DNA from: Pseudomonas xantholysinigenes
GTDB taxonomy: Bacteria > Pseudomonadota > Gammaproteobacteria > Pseudomonadales > Pseudomonadaceae
Direction of reading: 5' to 3'
NCBI RefSeq assembly: GCF_014268885.2
Contig: NZ_CP077095.1
Coordinates: 3,105,501 to 3,169,500, forward strand
DNA: 64,000 bases
The position numbers and the translations under genes are program-made. Positions 44,802 through 53,512 of this stretch are shown piece after piece (position 1 is the stretch's first letter; every line of letters starts with the position of its first letter). The notes beneath the pieces were generated by a model. The model was not told the origin of the DNA. It worked only from the letters and a program-made list of their open reading frames with translations, and ran no database searches.

Positions 44802-46009
44802 AACAGCCCCGAGACAGGTGGCCGGGTGCCCTTGAGCTGCCAGGCACCGACTACCGCCGCCTTCCACTGGCGCGGGTTGTGATTGGCCACGGTACGGGCG
44901 TTGCGCCAATGGCGATCGAGGTTGTGCTGGCGGCCGGTGGTGGAGGCGCCACCGACCTCGAACAAGGTCTCGGCGGCCTTGAGCGCCAACTCGGCGACCA
45001 GGTATTGCGCCTGGGCCACTTCGATGGCGGCCTGTTCCACCGCAGGTTCGGCCAATTGCGCGGCCCAGGCCTGGTCGATACTGGCCGCGGCCTTGAGCAC
45101 CAGCGCCTCGGCGCCATAGGCGCGGGCGGCGATATCGCCCACCGCCAGCGCCACGTACGGGTCATCCACCGAGCGACTGGCCGTGCTGTGCTTGATTGGC
45201 CGGGCATGCTCGCGGGCGAATCGCGTCGCGTCATCCAGCGCATTGCGGGCGATACCGGCCAGCACGGTGGCGAGGAACAGTTGCAGGAATGGCGTGACAA
45301 GGGTGCGCTTGCCCTCCTCCACGGTGCGCGTGCGGATCTCGCTGGCCTCGACCCGCACATTACGCAAGTGGGTGGTACCGCTGGCCGTGAGGCGCTGGCC
45401 CATGGCATCGAAGTCGTCGACCAGCTCCAGGCCTTCGCGATCACGCGGCAGCACGAACGACACCGGCTGCTCGTCCTCGTCCAGGGCCACGGCGCTGACA
45501 TAGTCGGCAAACAGCGCGCCGGTGCTGTAGAACTTGCTGCCGTTGGCGCGATAGTGCCGGCCTTCGCGCACCAGGCGCGCGGCGATGACACCGTTGGCGC
45601 CGCCCAGCTCCCAGCCGGCGTTGCCGATCACCGCGCCGTCGAGGTAGCGCGCGAACCAGCGTTCGCGTTCCTGCTCGGCGCCCTCGCCCTGCGCCAGCAG
45701 CAGCCCTTCGACGAAAGCGAAACCCGGGCGCAGGGCCTGGGCGATGTTGGAATCGACCGCGGCGATCTGCAGCAGCAGCTCGATCACATCGCTGACACTA
45801 CCGCCGGGGCCGCCGTACCGCCTGGGAATGCGCACGGTGTAAAGCCCGGCGGCGGCGAGTCGGGCGATGGCTTCGTGAGGCAGCTGGCGTTCACGTTCGC
45901 GCTGGGCGGCGCCCGCGCCGATGTCGGGTAGCAATGCCGAGATGCGCGCCTTTAGCGCATTGAGGTCGGGGGCTGGCGGTTGGTTGGGAAAACGTTGGAA
46001 GGTGGTCAT
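44798..46009 (-). CDS. SfnB/DszC-family flavin monooxygenase, second of operon
   Basis: 403 residues with an acyl-CoA dehydrogenase fold and the C-terminal LDRHWRNARTVANHNPRQWKA signature of DszC/SfnB sulfur-acquisition enzymes. Expected to use FMNH2 and O2 to oxidise a sulfur compound. Separated from the ATPase gene by a 205-nt gap that carries a REP but no promoter that I recognise. It is clearly divergent from its paralogue at 51315-52559, so the two probably have different substrates or successive steps. Confidence 0.85.
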   Translation of the reverse strand: MTTFQRFPNQPPAPDLNALKARISALLPDIGAGAAQRERERQLPHEAIARLAAAGLYTVRIPRRYGGPGGSVSDVIELLLQIAAVDSNIAQALRPGFAFVEGLLLAQGEGAEQERERWFARYLDGAVIGNAGWELGGANGVIAARLVREGRHYRANGSKFYSTGALFADYVSAVALDEDEQPVSFVLPRDREGLELVDDFDAMGQRLTASGTTHLRNVRVEASEIRTRTVEEGKRTLVTPFLQLFLATVLAGIARNALDDATRFAREHARPIKHSTASRSVDDPYVALAVGDIAARAYGAEALVLKAAASIDQAWAAQLAEPAVEQAAIEVAQAQYLVAELALKAAETLFEVGGASTTGRQHNLDRHWRNARTVANHNPRQWKAAVVGAWQLKGTRPPVSGLF

Positions 46010-46116
46010 GTTCTGTCCATTGGCTGGAGAAGGAAAATACGCTGGGGTTGGTCAAGGGGGCGGTCGAAAAGGGGCGCCCAGTGGCCCCAGATTCCGAGCC
46101 ACCCTCGAAATTGCAG

Positions 46117-46161
46117 GGGGCTGCTGCGCAGCCCTTTCGCGACGCAAGGCTGCTCCCACAG
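46117..46161. repeat. REP element inside the sulfur operon
   Basis: GGGCTGCTGCGCAGCCCTTT and GGCTGCTCCCACAG arms form a REP-type structure in the 205-nt gap between the ATPase and SfnB-type genes. No gene is seen in this gap. Confidence 0.65.
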
Positions 46162-46214
46162 CGGGACTGTTCCCTGTACGACAACGCATCCCCCACAGGG
46201 ATCGCGCTTGGTGG

Positions 46215-47864
46215 TCATACTGCGATCCTGCTGGCCCAGGCCGGCCGCGCCGCGGGCAGGTGCGGTACCGCCTCCAGCAGCGCCCGGGTATAGGCATGCC
46301 GCGGCTGGCTCAGCACCTGGCGCGCCGGGCCTTGCTCCACCACCCGTCCGCCCTGCATCACCAGCACCTGGTCACTGACCTGCTCGACCACGCCAAGGTC
46401 ATGGGAAATGAACAGGCAGGCCAGGTTCAGTTCGGCCTTGAGCTCGGCGAGCAACGCCAGGATCCGCGCCTGCACCGACACATCCAGCGCCGATACCGGC
46501 TCGTCCAGCACCAGCACCTTGGGCTTCATGGCCAAGGCGCGGGCAATGGCGATGCGTTGCCGCTGGCCACCGGATAACTCCAGCGGCCGGCGGTCGAGCA
46601 AGGCCACCGGCAACTGCACCCGCTCCAGCAGCGCGGCCGCCTCGGTCCGTCGCAACCCGCGAGGCACGCCGACCTGAGCCAGGGCCTCGGCCAGCACCCT
46701 GAGCACGGTGTAGCGCGGGTCGAACGAGGCCAGTGGATCCTGGAACACCACCTGGATACCTTGCCGAGCCTGCCGGCGCTGCGCCGCCGAGAGCGCCAGC
46801 CAGTCTTGCCCGGCCAAGCGTACCTGGCCTTGCTCTGGACGCTCCAGGCCGAGCAGGATACGGCCCAGGGTGCTCTTGCCGGACCCGGACTCGCCCACCA
46901 CGCCCAGGGTCTGTCCGGCCCGCAGCTGCAGCGACACATCGTGCAGCACAGGTCGCGGTTGGCCATCGGGCCCGACAAACGCCTTGCTCAGGCCTTGCGC
47001 CTCCAGCACCACCGGTCGTTCCTCCACCGCGTCCTCCACCAGCGCCAGCACAGGCGCCGCCGGGCGCTGGAAATGCACCACCCGCGCCGCGCTCAGCAGG
47101 CGTTGGGTATAGGGGTCCTGCGGGTCCTGCAGGATCTGTTCGGCACTGCCCTGCTCCACCACTCGGCCATGTCGCATCACTAGCACCCGGTCGGCCAGGC
47201 GCGCGACCACCGCCAGGTCGTGGCTGACCATCAGCAGGCTGTTGTCGCGCTCGCGCAGCTGCTCCAGCAGGTCGAGAATCTGCGCCTGCACCGTGGCGTC
47301 GAGCGCGGTGGTCGGCTCGTCGGCGATCAACAGGCGCGGCTGGCAGGCGATCGCCGAGGCGATCAGCGCGCGCTGGCGCAGGCCACCGGACAACTGCCAC
47401 GGATACTGTTGCGCGCGAACCTCGGGCTCGGGTACCCCCACCTCGCGCAACAGCGCCAGGACCCGCTGGCGCCGCTGTTCGGCCTCCAATGCGGTATGCA
47501 GCCGCAGTGGTTCCTCGACTTCGGCGCCGACTCGGCGCAACGGGTCGAGCGAGCCAAGGGCGTCCTGCATGACGAAGCCGATACGCCCGCCCCTGAGCCG
47601 CTGCCAGGCGGCTTCGGACAGCCCCTGCAAATCCTGGCCGGCAAACGCCAGGTGGCGGGCGCGGACCTGGGCGCCGGCCCCGGTCAGCCCCACCAGGGTC
47701 CGGGCGGTCACGCTCTTGCCCGAACCCGACTCACCGACCAGGGCCAGGCATTGGCCAGCCTGCACTTGCAGGTCGACGCCATGCACCACCGGCACGCCGT
47801 GGAAACTCACCCGCAGGTCCTGGATATCCACCAGCGGTGCCGGGATGTTCTCGAAGATGCTCAT
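46215..47864 (-). CDS. ABC transporter ATPase with two nucleotide-binding domains
   Basis: 549 residues: two complete ATPase halves of the oligopeptide/nickel (Opp/Dpp) type, each with GESGSGKS Walker A, LSGGxRQR signature and DEP Walker B. Resembles GsiA/YejF. Together with the two permeases and the lipoprotein of the same operon it makes a complete importer. ATGA overlap with the permease gene. Confidence 0.92.
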   Translation of the reverse strand: MSIFENIPAPLVDIQDLRVSFHGVPVVHGVDLQVQAGQCLALVGESGSGKSVTARTLVGLTGAGAQVRARHLAFAGQDLQGLSEAAWQRLRGGRIGFVMQDALGSLDPLRRVGAEVEEPLRLHTALEAEQRRQRVLALLREVGVPEPEVRAQQYPWQLSGGLRQRALIASAIACQPRLLIADEPTTALDATVQAQILDLLEQLRERDNSLLMVSHDLAVVARLADRVLVMRHGRVVEQGSAEQILQDPQDPYTQRLLSAARVVHFQRPAAPVLALVEDAVEERPVVLEAQGLSKAFVGPDGQPRPVLHDVSLQLRAGQTLGVVGESGSGKSTLGRILLGLERPEQGQVRLAGQDWLALSAAQRRQARQGIQVVFQDPLASFDPRYTVLRVLAEALAQVGVPRGLRRTEAAALLERVQLPVALLDRRPLELSGGQRQRIAIARALAMKPKVLVLDEPVSALDVSVQARILALLAELKAELNLACLFISHDLGVVEQVSDQVLVMQGGRVVEQGPARQVLSQPRHAYTRALLEAVPHLPAARPAWASRIAV

Positions 47865-48715
47865 AGGCTTCTGCCCTCGCTACGGCGCAGCCAGTCACGG
47901 CCAATGACGCTGATGGCAATGACGGTCAGGGTGATCGCCAACGCGGGCCAGGCCATCAGCCAGGGCGCGTTGGCCATGAAGTTGCGTGCCACGGCCATCA
48001 TCGCGCCCCATTCCGGCGCCGGTGGCGGCGCGCCGAAACCAAGGAAGCTGAGCACCGCGGCGGCGGTGATTGCGCCACCCAGGCCCAGGCAAGCCAGGAT
48101 CAGCACCGGTTGCACGGCATTGGGCAGCACATGCCAGGCAACCACTGCCAGTGGCCGCCGGCCCAGGGTCACCGCGGCCTCGACGAAGCCGGCGTGGCGG
48201 ATGCTCAGGGTCTGCGCGCGGACCAGCCGAGCATAGCGCGGCACCGAGGCGACGCCCACGGCCAGGATCAGGTTGCTGGTGCCCTGGCCGAACAGGGTGA
48301 TGATCACCAGCGCCAGCAGCAGGTCGGGAAACGCCAGCAGCACATCGACGGCGCGCATCAGCAGGTTGTCCAGCCAGGCCGGTGCGAGACCGGCGAGCAA
48401 CCCCAGCAGCGTGCCTGCGCCCAGGCCGACCAGGGTGGCGGCCAGGCCGATGAACAGCGATGGCCGGGCGCCATGGATCAGGCGGCTGAGGACATCGCGG
48501 CCATTTTCATCGGTGCCCAGCCAAAACGCCGGGCTTGGGGGCTGGTAGGCCAGGCGCGCGTCGGCGGCCAGGGGGTCGACGGGCGATAGCCAGTTGGGGA
48601 AGGCAACTGCCAGCAGCAGTAGGCCCAGAGTGGTCCAGGCCAATAACAGGCCCGGGCGCAATTGCAAACCCTGCCTGCTGATCAAGGTGGTGGGTGTCGA
48701 AATGATCGCGTTCAT
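47861..48715 (-). CDS. ABC transporter permease (DppC type)
   Basis: 284 residues. N-terminal TM helix, then WLGTDENGRDVLSRLIHGARPSL and the permease loop VEAAVTLGRRPLAVVAWHVLPN, typical of DppC-like second permeases. GAAGGA is 6 nt before ATG 48715; the longer frame to 48781 runs into a REP and is rejected. Partner of the permease at 52580-53512. Confidence 0.92.
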   Translation of the reverse strand: MNAIISTPTTLISRQGLQLRPGLLLAWTTLGLLLLAVAFPNWLSPVDPLAADARLAYQPPSPAFWLGTDENGRDVLSRLIHGARPSLFIGLAATLVGLGAGTLLGLLAGLAPAWLDNLLMRAVDVLLAFPDLLLALVIITLFGQGTSNLILAVGVASVPRYARLVRAQTLSIRHAGFVEAAVTLGRRPLAVVAWHVLPNAVQPVLILACLGLGGAITAAAVLSFLGFGAPPPAPEWGAMMAVARNFMANAPWLMAWPALAITLTVIAISVIGRDWLRRSEGRSL

Positions 48716-48740
48716 AACGGTCCTTCTGGGTTGCCTGTTC

Positions 48741-48770
48741 CGGCCTCTTCGCGGGCAAGCCCGCTCCCAC
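48741..48770. repeat. REP element between permease and aldo-keto reductase genes
   Basis: CGGCCTCTTCGCGGGCAAGC followed by CCGCTCCCAC, an almost textbook P. putida REP with the GCGGG-CAAG-CCCGC hairpin, lying inside an operon. Confidence 0.85.
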
Positions 48771-48816
48771 TGGATCACCACCAGCCCGGAGCCAGTGAGA
48801 TCCCTGTGGCCGCAGG

Positions 48817-49872
48817 CTACGGAGCCGGGTTTGGAATGCGCTGGTGCACGGCCTGGATCTCGGCCAGCACCTCATCACTGAGCTGCACATCCAGTGCACT
48901 GAGGTTTTCCTGCAACTGCGCCAAGCTGGTCTGCCCGGTAATCGCGCTGGCCACGAACGGCTGGCGAATGACGTAGGCCAACGCCAGCTGCGCCGGGGTC
49001 AGCCCATGCTCGCGGGCAATCTGCACATAGCTGCCAATGGCGCTGTTGGCCTCGTCGCTGCCATAGCGGTTGAACCTGCGGTACACCGACGACAACCGCG
49101 ACCCCTCCGGCCTGGCCCCATTGAGGTACTTGCCGGTCAGCGCGCCGAAGGCCAGTGGCGAATAGGCCAGCAGGCTGACCCCCTCGCGATGGCTGAACTC
49201 CGACAGGCCGTTTTCGTACAGGCGGTTGAGCAGGCTGTACGGGTTCTGGATGCTGGCGATACGCGCCAGGTGCTGCTGTTCGCTGTGCCGCAGAAACTGC
49301 GCCACGCCCCAGGGCGTCTCGTTGGACACGCCGATATGGCGGACCTTGCCGGCCTTGACCTGCTCATCGAGCACCGCCAGGGTTTCTTCAATGGCGGCGG
49401 TTTGCGGGTGATCATCGACGTAGGGGTATTCGCGGATGCCGAAGAAGTTGCTGCTGCGGTCGGGCCAGTGCAGCTGGTAAAGGTCCAGGTAGTCGGTGCG
49501 CAGCCGGCGCAGGCTGCCGTCCAGGGCCGCGACGATGTTCTTGCGGTCGTGGTGCGACAGGCCATCGCGAATATGTGCCTGGGCCCCGGGCTCGCGGGAC
49601 GGGCCGGCGATCTTGCTGGCCAGGACCAGCCTGTCACGCCGGCCGCGGCTGGCCAGCCAGGTGCCGATGTAGCGCTCGGTGGTGGTCCAGGTGTCGGCGC
49701 GGGTGGGCGTGGGGTACATCTCGGCGGTGTCGATCAGGTTGATGCCGGCATCGAGAGCGGCATCCAGTTGCTGGTGGGCATCCTGCTCGGTGTTCTGGTG
49801 GCCCCAGGTCATGCTGCCAAGGCTGAGCAGGCTGACCTGGAGGTTGGTGTGGCCGAGTGGGCGGTAGTGCAT
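48817..49872 (-). CDS. Tas-like aldo-keto reductase
   Basis: 351-residue NADPH-dependent aldo-keto reductase of the Tas type. Catalytic tetrad visible as NLIDTAEMYP (Asp, Tyr), a lysine in LVLASKIAG and a histidine in LYQLHWPDR. It would reduce an aldehyde or ketone, possibly the carbonyl left after oxidative C-S cleavage by the neighbouring monooxygenases. Overall position within the sulfur operon supports that, but is not proof. Confidence 0.9.
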   Translation of the reverse strand: MHYRPLGHTNLQVSLLSLGSMTWGHQNTEQDAHQQLDAALDAGINLIDTAEMYPTPTRADTWTTTERYIGTWLASRGRRDRLVLASKIAGPSREPGAQAHIRDGLSHHDRKNIVAALDGSLRRLRTDYLDLYQLHWPDRSSNFFGIREYPYVDDHPQTAAIEETLAVLDEQVKAGKVRHIGVSNETPWGVAQFLRHSEQQHLARIASIQNPYSLLNRLYENGLSEFSHREGVSLLAYSPLAFGALTGKYLNGARPEGSRLSSVYRRFNRYGSDEANSAIGSYVQIAREHGLTPAQLALAYVIRQPFVASAITGQTSLAQLQENLSALDVQLSDEVLAEIQAVHQRIPNPAP

Positions 49873-49910
49873 GGGGGCCTCCTGATGAATGGGGTTTGGG
49901 CTTGAGGCCC

Positions 49911-49956
49911 TGGGGCTGCTGTGCAGCCCTTTCGCGGCACGAGGCCGCGCCTACAA
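49911..49956. repeat. REP-like element overlapping the end of the LLM gene
   Basis: GGGGCTGCTGTGCAGCCCTT and downstream GGCACGAGGCCGCGCCTACA arms; its last bases include the stop codon of the LLM monooxygenase gene. Confidence 0.55.
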
Positions 49957-51300
49957 GGGCTCGCGCAGCGGCGCTTGCTGGGCAGCGAACTGGTTCGCCG
50001 CCTTCGGCAATCCCAGGTGATCGCGCAGGGTGGTGCCGGTGTATTCGGTCCGGAACAGCCCGCGCTTCTGCAGCAACGGCACCACCTCCTCGACGAACAC
50101 CCGCGCCCCGGAGGGAAACATGTCGGGCATGATGTTGAAGCCATCCCCGGCGCCCGCCAGGAACCACTCGGCCAAGGTGTCGGCGACCTGCTCCGGGGTG
50201 CCCACGGCCAGGCGATGACCGACCAGGATGCGCCGCGACAGTTGGCGAATGCTCAGGTTCTCGCGGCGCGCCAGGTTCAGCTGCGCCTCGAGAAAGCCAT
50301 GGGAGCCCCGCTCGAACTCCGCCACCGCGCCAATCCGCGCCCAGGGCAACGGCGCGTCCGGGTCCAGCTCGCTGGCGTCGATACCGATGCGCCCGGCCAC
50401 CTGCTGCAGCAGGCCATGCTCGCCATGCCAGGCATTGAGCGCGTCGAAACGCGCATGGGCCTCGGCCTCGCTGCTGCCGATCACGGTCGACAGGCCCGGC
50501 ATGATCTTCAGGTGCTGGGGGTCGCGCCCCCAGGCCTTGGCCCGGGCTTTCATCTCGCGGTAGAACGCCAGGCCATCGGCCAGGGTGGTCTGGGTGGTGA
50601 AGATCGCATCGGCGTAGCGCGAGCCCAGCGCCTTGCCACCTTCGGACGAACCGGCCTGCACCAGCACTGGCCGGCCCTGGGGCGAGCGTGGCAGGTTCAG
50701 CGGCCCCTTGACCTGAAAGTGCTTGCCCTGGAAGTCCAGGGTGTGGACCTTGCGCGGGTCGGCGAAACGGCCGGCGGCGCGATCGCCGATGATCGCGTCG
50801 TCCTCCCAGCTGTCCCACAGTTTGAGGGTCACATCGACGAATTCCTCGGCGCGGCCATAGCGGTCCACATGCAATGGCGCGCCGCTCAGGCCGAAGTTCT
50901 GCGCCGCCGCGTCGCCGGCATTGGTGACCACGTTCCAGGCCGCGCGCCCGCCGCTGACATGGTCCAGCGAGGCAATGCGCCGGGCCAGGTTGAAGGGTTC
51001 GTTGTAGGTGCTCGAGCAGGTGGCGATCACGCCGATGCGCTCGGTGGCTGCGGCCACCGCGGTCAGCAACACGGTCGGCTCCAGGCGCCCGCCCGGCTGG
51101 CTGGCGACGTCCGGCGGCAGCGCCGGGCCATCGGCGAGGAAGATCGCGTCCAGGCAACCACGTTCGGACAACCGGGCGATATCGCGGTAATAGCCGACAT
51201 CGATATAGGCATCCAAGGCTGCCTCGCCCTGGCGCCAGGCACCGGAGTGGGCACCGAAGCCAAGGATATTCATGCCCAGGCTCATCTGTTGGTCAGACAT
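49951..51300 (-). CDS. NtaA/SnaA/DszA-type FMN-dependent monooxygenase (LLM family)
   Basis: 449-residue bacterial-luciferase-like monooxygenase of the NtaA/DszA subgroup: MSLGMNILGFGAHSGAWR start, ATERIGVIATCSSTYNEPFNLARRIASLDHVSGGRAAWNVVTN, and VLVQAGSSEGG. DszA-type enzymes use FMNH2 and O2 to cleave sulfones. With the SfnB/DszC-type protein 14 nt upstream this recreates the DszC-then-DszA logic of oxidising a thioether or sulfoxide and then breaking C-S. FMNH2 would come from SfnE or another reductase. Confidence 0.9.
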   Translation of the reverse strand: MSDQQMSLGMNILGFGAHSGAWRQGEAALDAYIDVGYYRDIARLSERGCLDAIFLADGPALPPDVASQPGGRLEPTVLLTAVAAATERIGVIATCSSTYNEPFNLARRIASLDHVSGGRAAWNVVTNAGDAAAQNFGLSGAPLHVDRYGRAEEFVDVTLKLWDSWEDDAIIGDRAAGRFADPRKVHTLDFQGKHFQVKGPLNLPRSPQGRPVLVQAGSSEGGKALGSRYADAIFTTQTTLADGLAFYREMKARAKAWGRDPQHLKIMPGLSTVIGSSEAEAHARFDALNAWHGEHGLLQQVAGRIGIDASELDPDAPLPWARIGAVAEFERGSHGFLEAQLNLARRENLSIRQLSRRILVGHRLAVGTPEQVADTLAEWFLAGAGDGFNIMPDMFPSGARVFVEEVVPLLQKRGLFRTEYTGTTLRDHLGLPKAANQFAAQQAPLREPL

Positions 51301-51314
51301 TCAGTTTCTCCTGT

Positions 51315-52559
51315 TCAGACCGCGCTGGCTTCATCGCCCGCGCCCTGCCCTTCGCTGGCCGCGGCATGCCGGGCACGCCAGGCCTGGGCCGGGCTGATGC
51401 CGTTGAGGTAATAGTCGCCCAATGCCTGTTCGCGGTAGATCGCCGGGTTGTGCGAGGCCAGGGTGCGGGCGTTGCGCCAGTGGCGATCGAGGCGGCGGTT
51501 GTTGCTGGTGGCCGAGGCGCCGCCCACTTCGAACAGCAAGGTGCTGGCTTCCAGCACTTGCGGCAGGACGATCTGCTGCGCCTGGAACGCCTGGATTTCG
51601 GCATCGGTGTACAGCTGCTCAGGCACCGCGCCCTGCTGCCCGGCCTCGTACACCAGCTGCAGGCCCTGGCCCACGGCCGCGACCTGGGCCTCGGCGGCGA
51701 AGGCCAGGCTCGACAGGCTGCCGACCACGGCTTGCACCAGGGGATCGGCGGCCGGTCGCGACTGGCCCGGCACACCGAAGGCACGGCTGCGGCCCTGGAC
51801 AAAGGCCACGGCATCGGCCAGCACGGCCCGGGCAATGCCCGCCAGGGTGGCCAGGTGCACGGCCTGGTAGAAGGCAGTGAGGTACGACTCGGCACGCAGC
51901 TCGCCCTTGGCAAAGCGCCGCAGCACATGCTCGCGCGGCACGCGGACCTGCTTGAAGCGCGTCGTGCCGCTGCCGGTCAGACGCTGACCGAAGCCGTCCC
52001 AGTCATCGAGCACCTCCACCCCGGGCGCCCGGGTCGACACCGCCAGGCTGACCAACTCATCGCCGTGGTTGGCCACCGCCGCCACCCAGTCGGCATACAG
52101 CGTGCCGGTGCAGTAATACTTCTCGCCATCGAGCCGGTAGCCATCACCGTCGTCACTCAGTTGCACGCTATTGCCGGTGCTGTCAGTACGCTCGGCCATC
52201 GCCGCGCCCCACAGCTCGCCGGCCACCACCCGGGCGAACCAGTAGTCCTGGGAGGCGGCGTCGTTGGCGGCCAGACGCCCTTCGACGAAGCCGAAATGGG
52301 CGCGGAAGATCTGCGGCAGGTTGGAATCGGCCTGGCCCAGGCGCACCAGTTGGCGCAGCAGTTGGGGCAGGCTCGCGCCCAGGCCGCCGTGGCTGCGCGG
52401 CACGCGGATCGCGCCGAGACCGGCTTGGCGCAGCCAGGCCACGGGTTCGTGGGCCAGGCTGCGTTGCTGTTCGCGGGCTACCGCGCCCTCGGCGATACGT
52501 TGGTAGATCGGCGCGAAGCGGGCATCCAGTTCGGCGTCGGTAATGGCAAGTTGGCTCAT
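51315..52559 (-). CDS. SfnB/DszC-family flavin monooxygenase, first of operon
   Basis: 414 residues, acyl-CoA dehydrogenase fold, with LDRHWRNARTLASHNPAIYRE at the C-terminus as in DszC/SfnB enzymes. AAGGA 7 nt before ATG 52559. The frame runs open far upstream in another gene's shadow, which is not real. Likely oxidises sulfur in the imported compound, feeding the LLM enzyme. Follows the permease gene by 20 nt. Confidence 0.87.
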   Translation of the reverse strand: MSQLAITDAELDARFAPIYQRIAEGAVAREQQRSLAHEPVAWLRQAGLGAIRVPRSHGGLGASLPQLLRQLVRLGQADSNLPQIFRAHFGFVEGRLAANDAASQDYWFARVVAGELWGAAMAERTDSTGNSVQLSDDGDGYRLDGEKYYCTGTLYADWVAAVANHGDELVSLAVSTRAPGVEVLDDWDGFGQRLTGSGTTRFKQVRVPREHVLRRFAKGELRAESYLTAFYQAVHLATLAGIARAVLADAVAFVQGRSRAFGVPGQSRPAADPLVQAVVGSLSSLAFAAEAQVAAVGQGLQLVYEAGQQGAVPEQLYTDAEIQAFQAQQIVLPQVLEASTLLFEVGGASATSNNRRLDRHWRNARTLASHNPAIYREQALGDYYLNGISPAQAWRARHAAASEGQGAGDEASAV

Positions 52560-52579
52560 GGAGGTTCCTTTGTCTGAAA

Positions 52580-53512
52580 TCAGTGGCGCGCGGTGCGCGG
52601 GTCGATGGCCTGGGTCGCCAAGTCCACCAGCAGGTTGACCAGCACGTAGAGGGTCGCCGCCAGCAGGGTCACGCCAAGCACCAGCGGCACGTCCTTGTTG
52701 GTGGTGGCGTCGAGCATCAGCCGGCCAATGCCCTGGCGGCCGAACAGCAGCTCCAGCACCACCGCGCCGCCGAGCAGGCTGGCGAACACGAACCCGGCCA
52801 AGGTCACCAGCGGCACCAGGGCGTGGCGCAGGGCATGGCGCAGGTGCACGGCGGTATCGCCCATGCCACGGGCGCGGGCCTGGGTGATGAAGGGCTGCTC
52901 GAGCACCTGCTCCAGGGACTGGCGCAGCACCTGGGCCAGCACCGCCGCGATCGGCAGCGCCAGGGCCACGCTGGGTAGCACCAGCGAGCGCCAACCGTGC
53001 GAGCCGGACGGCGGCAGCAGGTGGAAGTGGAAGGCAAACGCCAGCAACAGCAGCGTGCCGATGACGAAGTTGGGCGCCGACGACAGCACCAGTTCGATAC
53101 CCGAGACCAGCGCGCGCAGACGTCGCCCGCGGTTGGCGGTGAGCAGCGCCGAGCACAGCGCCAGCAAGACCGCGAGCAAGGCCGCGCTGCTGGCCAGGGC
53201 CAGGGTCGCGCCGACCTGCTCGCCGATGGCCTGGCCCACCGGTACCCGCAAGCGGTACGACTCGCCCAGATCGCCCTGGGCCAGGCGCGCCAGGTAGTGG
53301 CCGTATTGCACCCACAGCGGTTGGTCGAGGCCGTACTCGGCGCGTACCTGGGCGAGCATTTCTGGGGTGGGCATGGCATCCGGGCCGCCGAGGATGGCCA
53401 GCGCGGTGTCGCCACCACTGTGCTGCACGCCGAGGAAGGTCAGGCTGGCCGCCGCCCACAGCACGATCACGCCGTCGCGCAGGCGGCGCAGTAAAATCGT
53501 CAGCAGGTTCAT
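52580..53512 (-). CDS. ABC transporter permease (DppB type)
   Basis: 310 residues, six TM helices. GDLGESYRLRVPVGQAIGEQ and RARGMGDTAVHLRHALRHALVPLVT, the DppB-type coupling loop, are present. AAAGGAG 6 nt before ATG 53512, which forms ATGA with the stop of the binding-protein gene. Works with the second permease and the fused ATPase. Confidence 0.93.
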   Translation of the reverse strand: MNLLTILLRRLRDGVIVLWAAASLTFLGVQHSGGDTALAILGGPDAMPTPEMLAQVRAEYGLDQPLWVQYGHYLARLAQGDLGESYRLRVPVGQAIGEQVGATLALASSAALLAVLLALCSALLTANRGRRLRALVSGIELVLSSAPNFVIGTLLLLAFAFHFHLLPPSGSHGWRSLVLPSVALALPIAAVLAQVLRQSLEQVLEQPFITQARARGMGDTAVHLRHALRHALVPLVTLAGFVFASLLGGAVVLELLFGRQGIGRLMLDATTNKDVPLVLGVTLLAATLYVLVNLLVDLATQAIDPRTARH

